Source: Methanobrevibacter sp. (GTDB lineage Archaea > Methanobacteriota > Methanobacteria > Methanobacteriales > Methanobacteriaceae). Taken from it: a stretch of DNA of 7,312 nucleotides. Location of the stretch: contig JADLKP010000107.1 in assembly GCA_016838945.1 (NCBI GenBank), forward strand, positions 1 through 7,312, in the 5' to 3' direction. Positions 1 through 6,224 of this stretch are shown here, piece after piece (position 1 is the first letter of the stretch; each line of letters starts with the position of its first letter). The position numbers were made by a program, and so were the translations under genes. The notes under the pieces were generated by a model, which was not told the DNA's origin, made no database searches, and saw only the letters and a program-made list of their open reading frames with translations.

Positions 1-5
1 AAGAT

Positions 6-100
6 AATTATTTGATACTTTAATTATTTTATAGTTTAATTATTTGATATTTAATTATTTTATAGTTTAATTATTTGATATTTTAATTATTTTATTAGTT
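6..100. repeat. Three tandem copies of a 31-32 bp AT-only-like repeat upstream of hisD
   Basis: Three head-to-tail units are read directly at 6-37, 38-68 and 69-100. Each begins AATTATTTGATA and continues into TTTAATTATTTTAT. Units 1 and 2 differ by one indel and one substitution; unit 3 diverges in its last few bases. The period of 31-32 bp is close to three helical turns, so the same face of the helix is presented three times. The array ends about 40 bp before the hisD start codon, so it overlaps the place where promoter elements would sit. A role in promoter architecture or regulation is inference; slippage-generated low-complexity DNA is an equally good explanation. Confidence 0.8.
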
Positions 101-140
101 ATTTATTTATTAGTCATTTTATTTAGTAAAGAGTGGTAGA

Positions 141-1421
141 ATGGAAATTCTAAAATATGATAAGGAAACTGCAGATGATTTAATCAAAAGATCACAGGCG
201 GACATCAATGAAATCTTGAACACAGTTTCAGATATTCTCAAAGATGTGAAAGAGAATAAGGATGAAGCTGTCAAAGGATATACTGCCAAGTTCGATAAAG
301 CTGAATTGGATGATTTGCAAGTTTCTGAAGATGAAATTAAAGAAGCTTATGATAATTTAGATAAAGGTCTTATTGAAGCACTTGAAAGAGCATCTAAAAA
401 TATAGAAAAATTCCATAAGGCTCAAATTCCAGAAGAATGGTCTATGGAAGTGAACACTGGAATTACTGCTGGACAAATCATAAGGCCAATAAACAGTGTT
501 GGCTGTTATATCCCAGGAGGAAGAGCTGCTTATCCTTCATCTATCCTAATGGAAGTGATTCCTGCTAAAATAGCTGGAGTTGAAAGGATTATATGTTGCA
601 CTCCTCCAGGTGCAGATGGAAAAATAATGGATGCAATTTTAGTGGCTGCAGATTTAGCTGGAGCAGATGAAATCTACAAATGCGGAGGCGCTCAAGCAAT
701 TGCCGCTATGGCTTACGGAACTGAATCACTCGAAAAGGTTGAAAAGATTGTAGGTCCTGGAAATGTATTTGTTACTGGAGCTAAAAAGCTGGTTTATGGC
801 GATGTGGATATTGAATTCCCCGCAGGACCATCTGAAGTGCTAATCCTTTGTGACAATACCGCAGTTCCTGAATATCTTGCTCATGACTTTTTATCACAAG
901 CGGAACATGACCCTGAAGCATCATGTTTCTTAGTTACCAATGACGAGGAAATAGCTAATGAAGCTAAAGATTTGATTGAAGAGTTTGCAAAAGAGGCTGC
1001 AAGACGTGAAATCATCGAAGAATCATTGGAAAAACATGGCCATATCATACTTTGTGAAAATATGGAAGAGGCTATTGACTTTACCAACACTTATGCTCCT
1101 GAGCATTTGATCATCACTACAGAAGATGACAAGGCTGTCCTTGATAATATCAAAAATGCAGGATCAATTTTCTTAGGAAAATACTCCCCTGTAGCTGCAG
1201 GAGATTATGGTTCCGGAACCAATCATGTTTTGCCAACTGGTGGTGGAGCTAAAATGTATTCAGGCCTTTCTACTGAAGCATTCATCAAAAAGCCAACTGT
1301 TCAGACACTTACTCAAGAAGGTATTGAAGAACTTGCAAAAACAGTCATACCAATAGCTGAATATGAAGGTTTCTATGCACATGCAAATTCTGTGAAAGTC
1401 AGATTGAATAAAGAACTCTAG
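141..1421 (+). CDS. hisD: Histidinol dehydrogenase
   Basis: This enzyme carries out the last two steps of histidine synthesis in the cytoplasm: NAD-dependent, zinc-dependent oxidation of L-histidinol through L-histidinal to L-histidine. The 426-residue protein has the usual full length of the family. Visible hallmarks in order are PGGRAAYPSS (125-134), GPGNVFVTGAKK (205-216), SQAEHDPEA (252-260), APEHLI (319-324), VAAGDYGSGTNH (351-362) and EGFYAHANSV (409-418). By alignment in mind with the E. coli enzyme, Glu321-His322 are the catalytic pair and Gln253, His256, Asp355 and His414 are the zinc ligands; all are present, so the enzyme should be active. The ATG is preceded by GAGTGGTAGA, a modest Shine-Dalgarno match. 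No other his gene lies in the window, fitting the dispersed his genes common in methanogens. No hairpin terminator follows it. Confidence 0.97.
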   Translation: MEILKYDKETADDLIKRSQADINEILNTVSDILKDVKENKDEAVKGYTAKFDKAELDDLQVSEDEIKEAYDNLDKGLIEALERASKNIEKFHKAQIPEEWSMEVNTGITAGQIIRPINSVGCYIPGGRAAYPSSILMEVIPAKIAGVERIICCTPPGADGKIMDAILVAADLAGADEIYKCGGAQAIAAMAYGTESLEKVEKIVGPGNVFVTGAKKLVYGDVDIEFPAGPSEVLILCDNTAVPEYLAHDFLSQAEHDPEASCFLVTNDEEIANEAKDLIEEFAKEAARREIIEESLEKHGHIILCENMEEAIDFTNTYAPEHLIITTEDDKAVLDNIKNAGSIFLGKYSPVAAGDYGSGTNHVLPTGGGAKMYSGLSTEAFIKKPTVQTLTQEGIEELAKTVIPIAEYEGFYAHANSVKVRLNKEL

Positions 1422-1426
1422 AAATT

Positions 1427-1490
1427 AAATAAAATAAAAACTAAATAAAATAGAAACTAAATAAAATAGAAACTAAATAAAATAATAAAC
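1427..1490. repeat. Four tandem copies of a 16 bp A-rich repeat after hisD
   Basis: Units lie at 1427-1442, 1443-1458, 1459-1474 and 1475-1490. Units 2 and 3 are identical (AAATAAAATAGAAACT), unit 1 has one change, and unit 4 is diverged at its end. The array starts 6 bp after the hisD stop codon. It has no T-tract on the + strand and forms no hairpin, so it is not an obvious terminator for hisD. The rest of the gap up to aspS is also A/T-rich and includes a doubled GAAAAATTAT at 1524-1543. Simple replication slippage is the most economical explanation. Confidence 0.8.
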
Positions 1491-1607
1491 ATAAAGTATT
1501 GATGATAAAATCAAATATTTTAAGAAAAATTATGAAAAATTATGATTATTAATAAATATTAATTAAAATAATTATTAATTGAAAAACAAATTATGTAAAT
1601 TATAATC

Positions 1608-1622
1608 GAGGCGATATAAGTG
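1608..1622 (+). promoter_or_regulatory. Shine-Dalgarno site fixing the GTG start of aspS
   Basis: GAGGCGAT at 1608-1615 matches GAGGTGAT, the complement of the archaeal 16S rRNA tail, with one mismatch, and sits 4 nt before GTG (1620-1622). An in-frame TAA at 1617-1619 directly precedes that GTG, so no longer start is possible. The next in-frame Met (residue 29) would remove the start of the anticodon-binding domain. Together these decide in favour of GTG. Confidence 0.8.
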
Positions 1623-2942
1623 GATTATTTATTAGGCGATTTAAGAAGAACTCATTATTCTAAAGACGTCAACCCTGACATCAGTGGTGAAGACGTCATT
1701 ATTATGGGTTGGGTACATGAAATAAGAGACTTAGGTGGAATCATCTTTGTAATCGTAAGAGACAGAGATGGATTAGTGCAAATTACTGCACCAAGTAAAA
1801 AAGTGGATGCATCCATTTTAGACGATTTGAGAGCACTTAGAAAAGAATCTGTCGTTGCAATCAAAGGTGCTGTGCAAGATGCAGGAAAAGCACCAAATGG
1901 TGTTGAAATCATTCCAGCTGAAGTCATTATCTTAAACCCAGCTAAACAGCCATTACCAATGGATCCTACCGAAAAGGTAAAAGCTGAAATTGATACCAGA
2001 TTAAACTCAAGATTCCTTGACTTAAGAAAAGCAAACGTAAGTTCAATCTTCAAGATAAAAGCAAACATGTTCAAGACTGTCCGCGATTACTTCAACGAAC
2101 AAGGCATGATTGAAATCAACACTCCTAAACTTGTAGCTTCCGCTACTGAAGGAGGAACTGAACTTTTCCCAATCACTTACTTTGAAAAGGAAGCTTTCCT
2201 CGGACAATCTCCTCAATTGTACAAGCAAATGATGATGGGTGCTGGATTTGACAAAGTATTTGAAATTGGTCAAATTTTCAGAGCTGAAGAGCACGATACC
2301 TTAAGACACTTGAACGAAGCAGTTTCCATTGACTGTGAAATCTCATTTGCAGATGATGTTGATGTAATGAAAGTATTGGACGGCATGATCACTGCTGTAC
2401 TCCAATCCACTAAAGAAAACTGTGCAAAAGAATTGGAAACTTTAGAATATGACTTAAGCGCCATTCCTGAAGGACCATTCCCAGAAGTCAAATATGATGA
2501 CGCTGTAGACATCATCAACTCAAAAGGAATCGATATGGAATGGGGTGAAGACTTATCCAGAGAAGCTGAAAAAGCTTTAGGAGATACTCAAGAAGGTTTC
2601 TACTTCTTAACCGATTGGCCAACTGCAATTAAGCCATTCTATGCAATGCCTTACGAAGACACTCCAGAAATCAGCCATGCTTTCGACTTAATGTACAAAA
2701 ACTTGGAAATCTCATCAGGTTCTACAAGGGTTCACCAATACGACCTTTTAGTAAAACAAATGATCGAAAGAGACTTAAATCCAGATGGATTCGGAAGTTA
2801 CTTGAAAGCATTCGAATACGGTATGGCTCCTCATGCAGGTTGGGGTGTAGGTGCAGACAGATTAGCTATGGTCTTAACAGGTGTTGAAAACATTAGGGAA
2901 ACTGTTCTCTTCCCAAGAGACAGACACAGATTAACCCCATAA
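1620..2942 (+). CDS. aspS: Aspartyl-tRNA synthetase, archaeal type, probably non-discriminating (Asp/Asn)
   Basis: This class II synthetase charges tRNA(Asp) with aspartate. The 440 residues fit the compact archaeal/eukaryal form, with no room for the GAD insertion of bacterial AspRS. An N-terminal OB-fold anticodon-binding domain (about 1-105, with GWVHEIRDLGG at 30-40) precedes the catalytic domain. Motif 2 is FRAEEHDTLRHLNE (220-233) and motif 3 is GWGVGADRLAM (407-417); the C-terminus FPRDRHRLTP is the normal family end. GQSPQLYKQ (195-203) is the usual active-site segment. In the anticodon-binding domain His33 and Pro92 occupy places where discriminating archaeal enzymes are reported to have Trp and Lys. 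This suggests it also makes Asp-tRNA(Asn) for amidation by GatCAB. The start is GTG with a good Shine-Dalgarno sequence. The gene appears monocistronic, with a hairpin terminator downstream. Confidence 0.97.
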   Translation: MDYLLGDLRRTHYSKDVNPDISGEDVIIMGWVHEIRDLGGIIFVIVRDRDGLVQITAPSKKVDASILDDLRALRKESVVAIKGAVQDAGKAPNGVEIIPAEVIILNPAKQPLPMDPTEKVKAEIDTRLNSRFLDLRKANVSSIFKIKANMFKTVRDYFNEQGMIEINTPKLVASATEGGTELFPITYFEKEAFLGQSPQLYKQMMMGAGFDKVFEIGQIFRAEEHDTLRHLNEAVSIDCEISFADDVDVMKVLDGMITAVLQSTKENCAKELETLEYDLSAIPEGPFPEVKYDDAVDIINSKGIDMEWGEDLSREAEKALGDTQEGFYFLTDWPTAIKPFYAMPYEDTPEISHAFDLMYKNLEISSGSTRVHQYDLLVKQMIERDLNPDGFGSYLKAFEYGMAPHAGWGVGADRLAMVLTGVENIRETVLFPRDRHRLTP

Positions 2943-2967
2943 GTTGATCAATAATTACAAACTATTA

Positions 2968-3011
2968 AAGATGAATAAAGATTTGATCTTTATTTATTTT
3001 CTCTTTTTTTT
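2968..3011 (+). terminator. Hairpin and T-tract terminator after aspS
   Basis: A perfect 9 bp inverted repeat (AATAAAGAT at 2974-2982 and ATCTTTATT at 2986-2994, loop TTG) can be extended outward to about 15 pairs (2968-3000) with two G-U wobbles. It is followed by a run of eight T at 3004-3011. It begins 25 bp after the aspS stop codon. In archaea the T-tract is the main termination signal; whether the stem contributes cannot be judged from sequence. Confidence 0.6.
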
Positions 3012-3128
3012 AACTAAAATAAAACCAATAAAATTAAAATAAAAATTAAATAAAAATTAAAATAAAAAAATTTTCTTTTTTAAAAATACTCAATTAGATT
3101 TAAAATAATTATAATTCAAGGTAATAAT
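3012..3128 (+). other. A/T-rich intergenic leader of the flavoprotein gene
   Basis: The stretch is mostly short TAAAAATTAAA-like units (for example 3040-3061) with no open frame of note. A possible TATA-like element is TTAAAAATACT at 3080-3090; at the usual archaeal distance it would start transcription near 3112-3115, giving a short leader. AAGGTAAT at 3118-3125 is a plausible Shine-Dalgarno sequence for the ATG at 3129. In such A/T-rich DNA a TATA-like match carries little weight. Confidence 0.3.
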
Positions 3129-4451
3129 ATGCAAGAATATAAAGTGGCAATTATAGGAGGAGGACCGGCAGGAATGATGGCTGCAATTAAGGCAGCCCAG
3201 GAACTGGAACCTCATAATGTATGTATCATAGAAAAGAATGATGCCTTAGGTAAAAAACTTCTTTTAACAGGAGGAGGCCGTTGCAATATAGCAAACAGCA
3301 CTCCAATCCATGACCAATTAGATTATTACAATAAAAACAAAAACTTCCTTAAGCATGCATTATACACCTTGCCTCAAGACAAATTGCTTGAAATATTTGA
3401 AGAAAAAGACCTTGAATTCCACATAGAAGATAAGAAAAGAATTTTTCCAGACACAGAAGATGCCCATGACATTTTAGATATTTTGGAAGGATACCTTGAA
3501 GAATTGGGAGTAGATATACATACCAATTGTCCAATCAATTCAAATGATATTGAACATGAATTAAATGAAAGGATGGAACCAGTATTCTTAATAGAAAATG
3601 AAAAGATATCATTAAATGCATCAAAGATTGTAGTATCTACAGGAGGAATCACATACCCGAGTACAGGTTCAACTGGAGATGGGTATAGGATAGCTTCAAA
3701 AATGAATCATACAATCACAGACATCAAGCCTGGGCTTGTCTCATTTAATGTGGATGACTTTTTGCTTAGAAGCTTAAGTGGATTGACTTTAAGTGATGTT
3801 GAACTTTCATTCAGGGACAAAAAGAAGAAGGTTTCTGTTAGAGGAGATGCATTGATCAGTCATTTTGGCTTAACAGGTCCTGCAGTGATTGACTTAAGCA
3901 ATCTATTGATTGAAAAGTCCAAGTTTACAATCTTAGATGATAAATTAAATCAAAAGGATGATGAGGAAATAGAGAATATTGAATTGTTCACCAATAAAAT
4001 CAATATTGATTTCACTCCAGACATGACTGAGGAAGAGATTAAGGAACAAATTACAAAAGACACCCCAGACAAAGGTAAGGTGTCCATAAAAAATTATATG
4101 AAAAAGTTCCTTCCAACAAATTTCATAGATTACTTCTTGATGAAAATCAATATCAGCCCAAGCAAAACAATGGCTAACATTACTAAAAAGGACAAGAATA
4201 AGATAGCTGAAAACCTTAAGAGACATCCTATTCAAATCGAATCCTTGGAAACAGAACTTGCAAAGGTCACTATTGGAGGAGTCAAATCAAAAGAGATCGA
4301 TTCCAAAACACTACAATCCAGATTTGTAGAAGGATTATACTTTGCAGGAGAAGTTCTTGAAGTGGCAGGACCAACTGGAGGATATAATCTCCAAATAGCA
4401 TTTTCAACTGGTTATTTAGCTGGTCAAGAAGCTGCAAACAGCTTAAAATAA
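3129..4451 (+). CDS. HI0933/YhiN-family FAD-dependent oxidoreductase
   Basis: This is a soluble flavoprotein of the HI0933-like family (YhiN, and BaiN-type annotations); the physiological substrate of most members is unknown. The N-terminal FAD dinucleotide-binding fold is IIGGGPAGMMAA (8-19), with the acidic end of the second strand at IIEKND (33-38). The family hallmark GKKLLLTGGGRCN follows at 41-53. YPSTGSTGDGY (176-186) and FGLTGPAVIDLS (246-257) are further conserved blocks. TIGGVKSKEID (391-401) and GLYFAGEVLEVAGPTGGYN (402-420) form the C-terminal FAD-contacting region. At 440 residues it is slightly longer than many bacterial members; an acidic, lysine-rich loop around 270-295 probably accounts for part of this. 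The frame is intact and key glycine motifs are present. It stands alone between two terminator-like sites, so context gives no hint of the substrate. Confidence 0.9.
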   Translation: MQEYKVAIIGGGPAGMMAAIKAAQELEPHNVCIIEKNDALGKKLLLTGGGRCNIANSTPIHDQLDYYNKNKNFLKHALYTLPQDKLLEIFEEKDLEFHIEDKKRIFPDTEDAHDILDILEGYLEELGVDIHTNCPINSNDIEHELNERMEPVFLIENEKISLNASKIVVSTGGITYPSTGSTGDGYRIASKMNHTITDIKPGLVSFNVDDFLLRSLSGLTLSDVELSFRDKKKKVSVRGDALISHFGLTGPAVIDLSNLLIEKSKFTILDDKLNQKDDEEIENIELFTNKINIDFTPDMTEEEIKEQITKDTPDKGKVSIKNYMKKFLPTNFIDYFLMKINISPSKTMANITKKDKNKIAENLKRHPIQIESLETELAKVTIGGVKSKEIDSKTLQSRFVEGLYFAGEVLEVAGPTGGYNLQIAFSTGYLAGQEAANSLK

Positions 4452-4465
4452 CCATTACATTTAAT

Positions 4466-4497
4466 GATGATTGAAAAATCATCTGCTCTCTTTTTTT
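4466..4497 (+). terminator. Hairpin with GAAA loop and T-tract after the flavoprotein gene
   Basis: GATGATT (4466-4472) and AATCATC (4477-4483) pair perfectly over 7 bp around a GAAA tetraloop, which is of the stable GNRA class. A pyrimidine stretch then leads into seven T at 4491-4497. It starts 15 bp after the stop codon. It resembles a bacterial intrinsic terminator and is placed correctly to end this + strand transcript. Confidence 0.6.
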
Positions 4498-4555
4498 ATA
4501 AAAAATAATTTAATTAAAATTCTGCTTTAAAAACTTCTTTTTATAAAAAATAATT
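4482..4555. repeat. Imperfect duplication inside the convergent gap
   Basis: An 18 bp sequence, TTTTTATAAAAAATAATT, occurs identically at 4493-4510 and 4538-4555. TCTGCT precedes it in both copies (4482-4487 and 4521-4526), though at different spacing, so about 30 bp including the T-tract of the terminator appears to have been copied with a small insertion. The second copy lacks the hairpin. The remaining DNA up to 4667 is A-rich with no gene that I can support. Confidence 0.5.
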
Positions 4556-4667
4556 AAAAAATAGACTGGTTAAAAATACTCATTTTAAAAATTATTAAAA
4601 AATAGGTCTAAAAAAATAGAAAATTATGAAAAAAATTAAATATTTAAAAAAAAGTTAAAAGAGAATT

Positions 4668-4715
4668 AAAAAAATAAAAAAAAGAAATTGTATAAATTAT
4701 TTGAATTTATACAAT
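4668..4715 (-). terminator. Terminator of the DUF4012 gene; hairpin includes its stop codon
   Basis: ATTGTATAAATT (4687-4698) and AATTTATACAAT (4704-4715) form a perfect 12 bp inverted repeat with a 5 nt loop. Read on the - strand, it is followed by a long T-rich tract (complement of 4668-4686, with runs of eight and seven T). The stop codon at 4707-4709 and the preceding codons lie inside the stem, so RNA folding and translation of the last codons would compete. It faces the + strand terminator at 4466-4497. Confidence 0.65.
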
Positions 4716-5426
4716 AGACTCAAATCCTTTTGTAGCAAGTAAGCGTGCAAAAGAACCTTTTGGACTCATAACAATATTTCCTTTGTTGTATTCATCTAAA
4801 GCTGTTTTTATCATAGTCTCTTTTTTCTGCGGATCTTGTGCAGCTTTAGAAAGAGCTTTAACCAATACCATTACAGCATCTGCCCTATTCATTGAACCTG
4901 TTTGAATATTCTGTCTACCTTTGTATCCTGCATAATTATCGTTTTCACGAATAATGTCAGTTGCACTAAGTTCGGTTACTTGACCATCAACTTCAAGAGG
5001 CCTTACAGAATCTATGATATTGTCTAACCCTTCATCGTAAATGAGAACTACTGCATCAATATGAGTTCCATTACGAGCTTCCACGATTTCTTTTGCATAT
5101 TGCATACCATCCTCAACACCATTCCACATTGAATCGTGGAATCTCATGTTTCCTTTCAGATTTCCAGGAGCCGGTTGAGTTGGGTGAGTCATTCCGCCAG
5201 GATAGAATGGGTCATAGCTTTTTAAATGTCCATCTTCTAAACGAACGATAAATGCCATATCACAACCACCACCTGGCTGTTCATATTTATCTGCAGCTAT
5301 AACTAAAACTGTTTTATTCTCAGATGTTAAATCAGGACCTCCTATAAGCATGGATCCAATAACAATTAATAACCAAATAAGAATAACAGAAAGAATTGCT
5401 ATAATAAGTTTTTGTTTTCTATTCAT
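4707..5426 (-). CDS. Membrane-anchored DUF4012 / LCP-like extracellular protein
   Basis: The 239-residue protein has a short basic N-terminus (MNRKQK), one hydrophobic segment at about 7-29 and a hydrophilic remainder. It is therefore predicted to be anchored in the membrane with its domain outside. The layout resembles the LytR-CpsA-Psr (LCP) fold, with which DUF4012 proteins share features. A strand leads into AADKYEQPGGGCDMAFIVRL (44-63), like the LCP start with an Asp, a Gly-rich loop and a second Asp. IDAVVLIYDEGLDNIIDSV (123-141) matches the LCP helix-strand region. IIRENDNYAGYKGRQN (158-173) recalls the LCP segment carrying catalytic arginines. Bacterial LCP proteins transfer polyprenyl-linked glycopolymers to peptidoglycan; a corresponding role on a pseudomurein wall is only inference. 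AGGT (complement of 5431-5434) precedes the ATG. Family assignment is moderately sure; function is unknown. Confidence 0.65.
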   Translation of the reverse strand: MNRKQKLIIAILSVILIWLLIVIGSMLIGGPDLTSENKTVLVIAADKYEQPGGGCDMAFIVRLEDGHLKSYDPFYPGGMTHPTQPAPGNLKGNMRFHDSMWNGVEDGMQYAKEIVEARNGTHIDAVVLIYDEGLDNIIDSVRPLEVDGQVTELSATDIIRENDNYAGYKGRQNIQTGSMNRADAVMVLVKALSKAAQDPQKKETMIKTALDEYNKGNIVMSPKGSFARLLATKGFESIV

Positions 5427-5678
5427 GGATACCTACATCCTATATAATAAAATAATTTCTTAATAAAAATAATTTGATTTGTGAAAATTTAGAATATAAA
5501 TAAATATAAATTTCATTAAAAATTCATAAAATGATAATCTATATTTACATATTATAATTATATATTGATTTTATATATTATAAATGTATTCCCTAAAATA
5601 AGAGAAAACACATTTAAAATTAAAAGATGCATTAATAAATTAGTTAAAGTATTTTTTTTTGATGCAATGTGTGAAAAA
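5427..5678 (-). promoter_or_regulatory. Intergenic region with candidate promoter of the DUF4012 gene
   Basis: This A/T-rich gap holds no gene that I can support. On the - strand, the complement of 5492-5511 reads as two overlapping TATA-like boxes (TTTATATTT and TTTATATTC). These would place transcription initiation near 5465-5475, with a leader of about 40-50 nt. An imperfect dyad, ATAATTATATA (5554-5564) with TATATATTAT (5572-5581), lies further upstream and could be an operator, but A/T dyads arise easily by chance here. The part nearest 5678 would hold the 3' end of the methyltransferase transcript; no convincing hairpin terminator is seen. Confidence 0.3.
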
Positions 5679-6209
5679 TCAATCTAGTCTATCAGTCCAT
5701 AAACTGAATTCCTTGATTTGTGGAGGAATTCCCTGATCTCCACATGTTTCAAGCCACCCTTCACCTGATTCGAATTCCTCATCATATTGGGCGCTGTTTA
5801 CAAAATCAATTAGTCCCTGATTTCTTATTAGAACATCCCTTGGTTTTAGAGTGGACGCCCAAATATAATACACCTTAAAAACAGTATCCGGATGATATCC
5901 GCCACCTAAATCAATGGACAGTACATCACACTTATCAATTGACTTAGCAACTTCCTCTAAAGTTTCATGAAGTCTTACATCCCCACTTATGAATCTGAAA
6001 TTATCATTATATCTTGAAAGCTTTTCCATAGGTTCAATTGCCTCAGGACTGTTATCAATGCTGATTAAGGTTCCTGTAGTCAATCTGTATAGAATCAATT
6101 CACTGGATTTGCCCACATGGGATCCCAATTCAACAACATTGTCTGTCTTTTCCACAACTTCTCGCAAATGCTGCCTATATACCTTCATATCATAGCTGAG
6201 CTTTATCAT
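5679..6209 (-). CDS. Class I SAM-dependent methyltransferase of unknown substrate
   Basis: The 176-residue protein is a minimal Rossmann-fold methyltransferase. Motif I, VVELGSHVGKSS (25-36), supplies the glycine-rich SAM loop. Asp52 in LISIDNSPEAI (48-58) is at the position that binds the ribose, and FISGDVR (73-79) gives the next acidic site near the adenine. DVLSIDLGGGYHPD (95-108) follows strand 4, where substrate-side residues usually lie; its GGGYHPD is distinctive. There is no added substrate-recognition domain and no membrane segment. It begins 15 bp after the pantoate kinase stop codon, with GGGGAT (in the complement of 6210-6220) as a strong Shine-Dalgarno sequence. Both genes are probably on one mRNA. 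The substrate (small molecule, protein or RNA) cannot be told from sequence. A start at Met8 is possible but poorly spaced from that site. Confidence 0.75.
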   Translation of the reverse strand: MIKLSYDMKVYRQHLREVVEKTDNVVELGSHVGKSSELILYRLTTGTLISIDNSPEAIEPMEKLSRYNDNFRFISGDVRLHETLEEVAKSIDKCDVLSIDLGGGYHPDTVFKVYYIWASTLKPRDVLIRNQGLIDFVNSAQYDEEFESGEGWLETCGDQGIPPQIKEFSLWTDRLD

Positions 6210-6224
6210 AAAATCCCCTTTAAC

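Noticed and set aside
1..1490. The regular short repeats around hisD might be a CRISPR array.
   Set aside because: The units are directly adjacent without unique spacers, and no cas gene is present.
1544..1600. Several A/T palindromes and TATA-like strings upstream of aspS.
   Set aside because: Too many equally good matches exist in this low-complexity stretch to choose a promoter.
1655..2518. Long open frames on the - strand within aspS, and similar ones within hisD and the flavoprotein gene.
   Set aside because: They lie opposite well-identified genes, show no domain signature and have serine- and phenylalanine-rich composition typical of antisense reading of A-rich genes.
3080..4582. The 13 bp TTAAAAATACTCA occurs at 3080-3092 and again at 4570-4582.
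   Set aside because: With such A/T-rich intergenic DNA, 13 bp matches are expected by chance in a window this size, and no + strand gene follows the second copy. The first copy is mentioned only as a weak TATA candidate.
5608..5672. ACACATT (5608-5614) and AATGTGT (5666-5672) could pair as a terminator for the methyltransferase gene.
   Set aside because: The stem is only 7 bp with a loop of about 50 nt and the following T-tract is broken, so it is not convincing.
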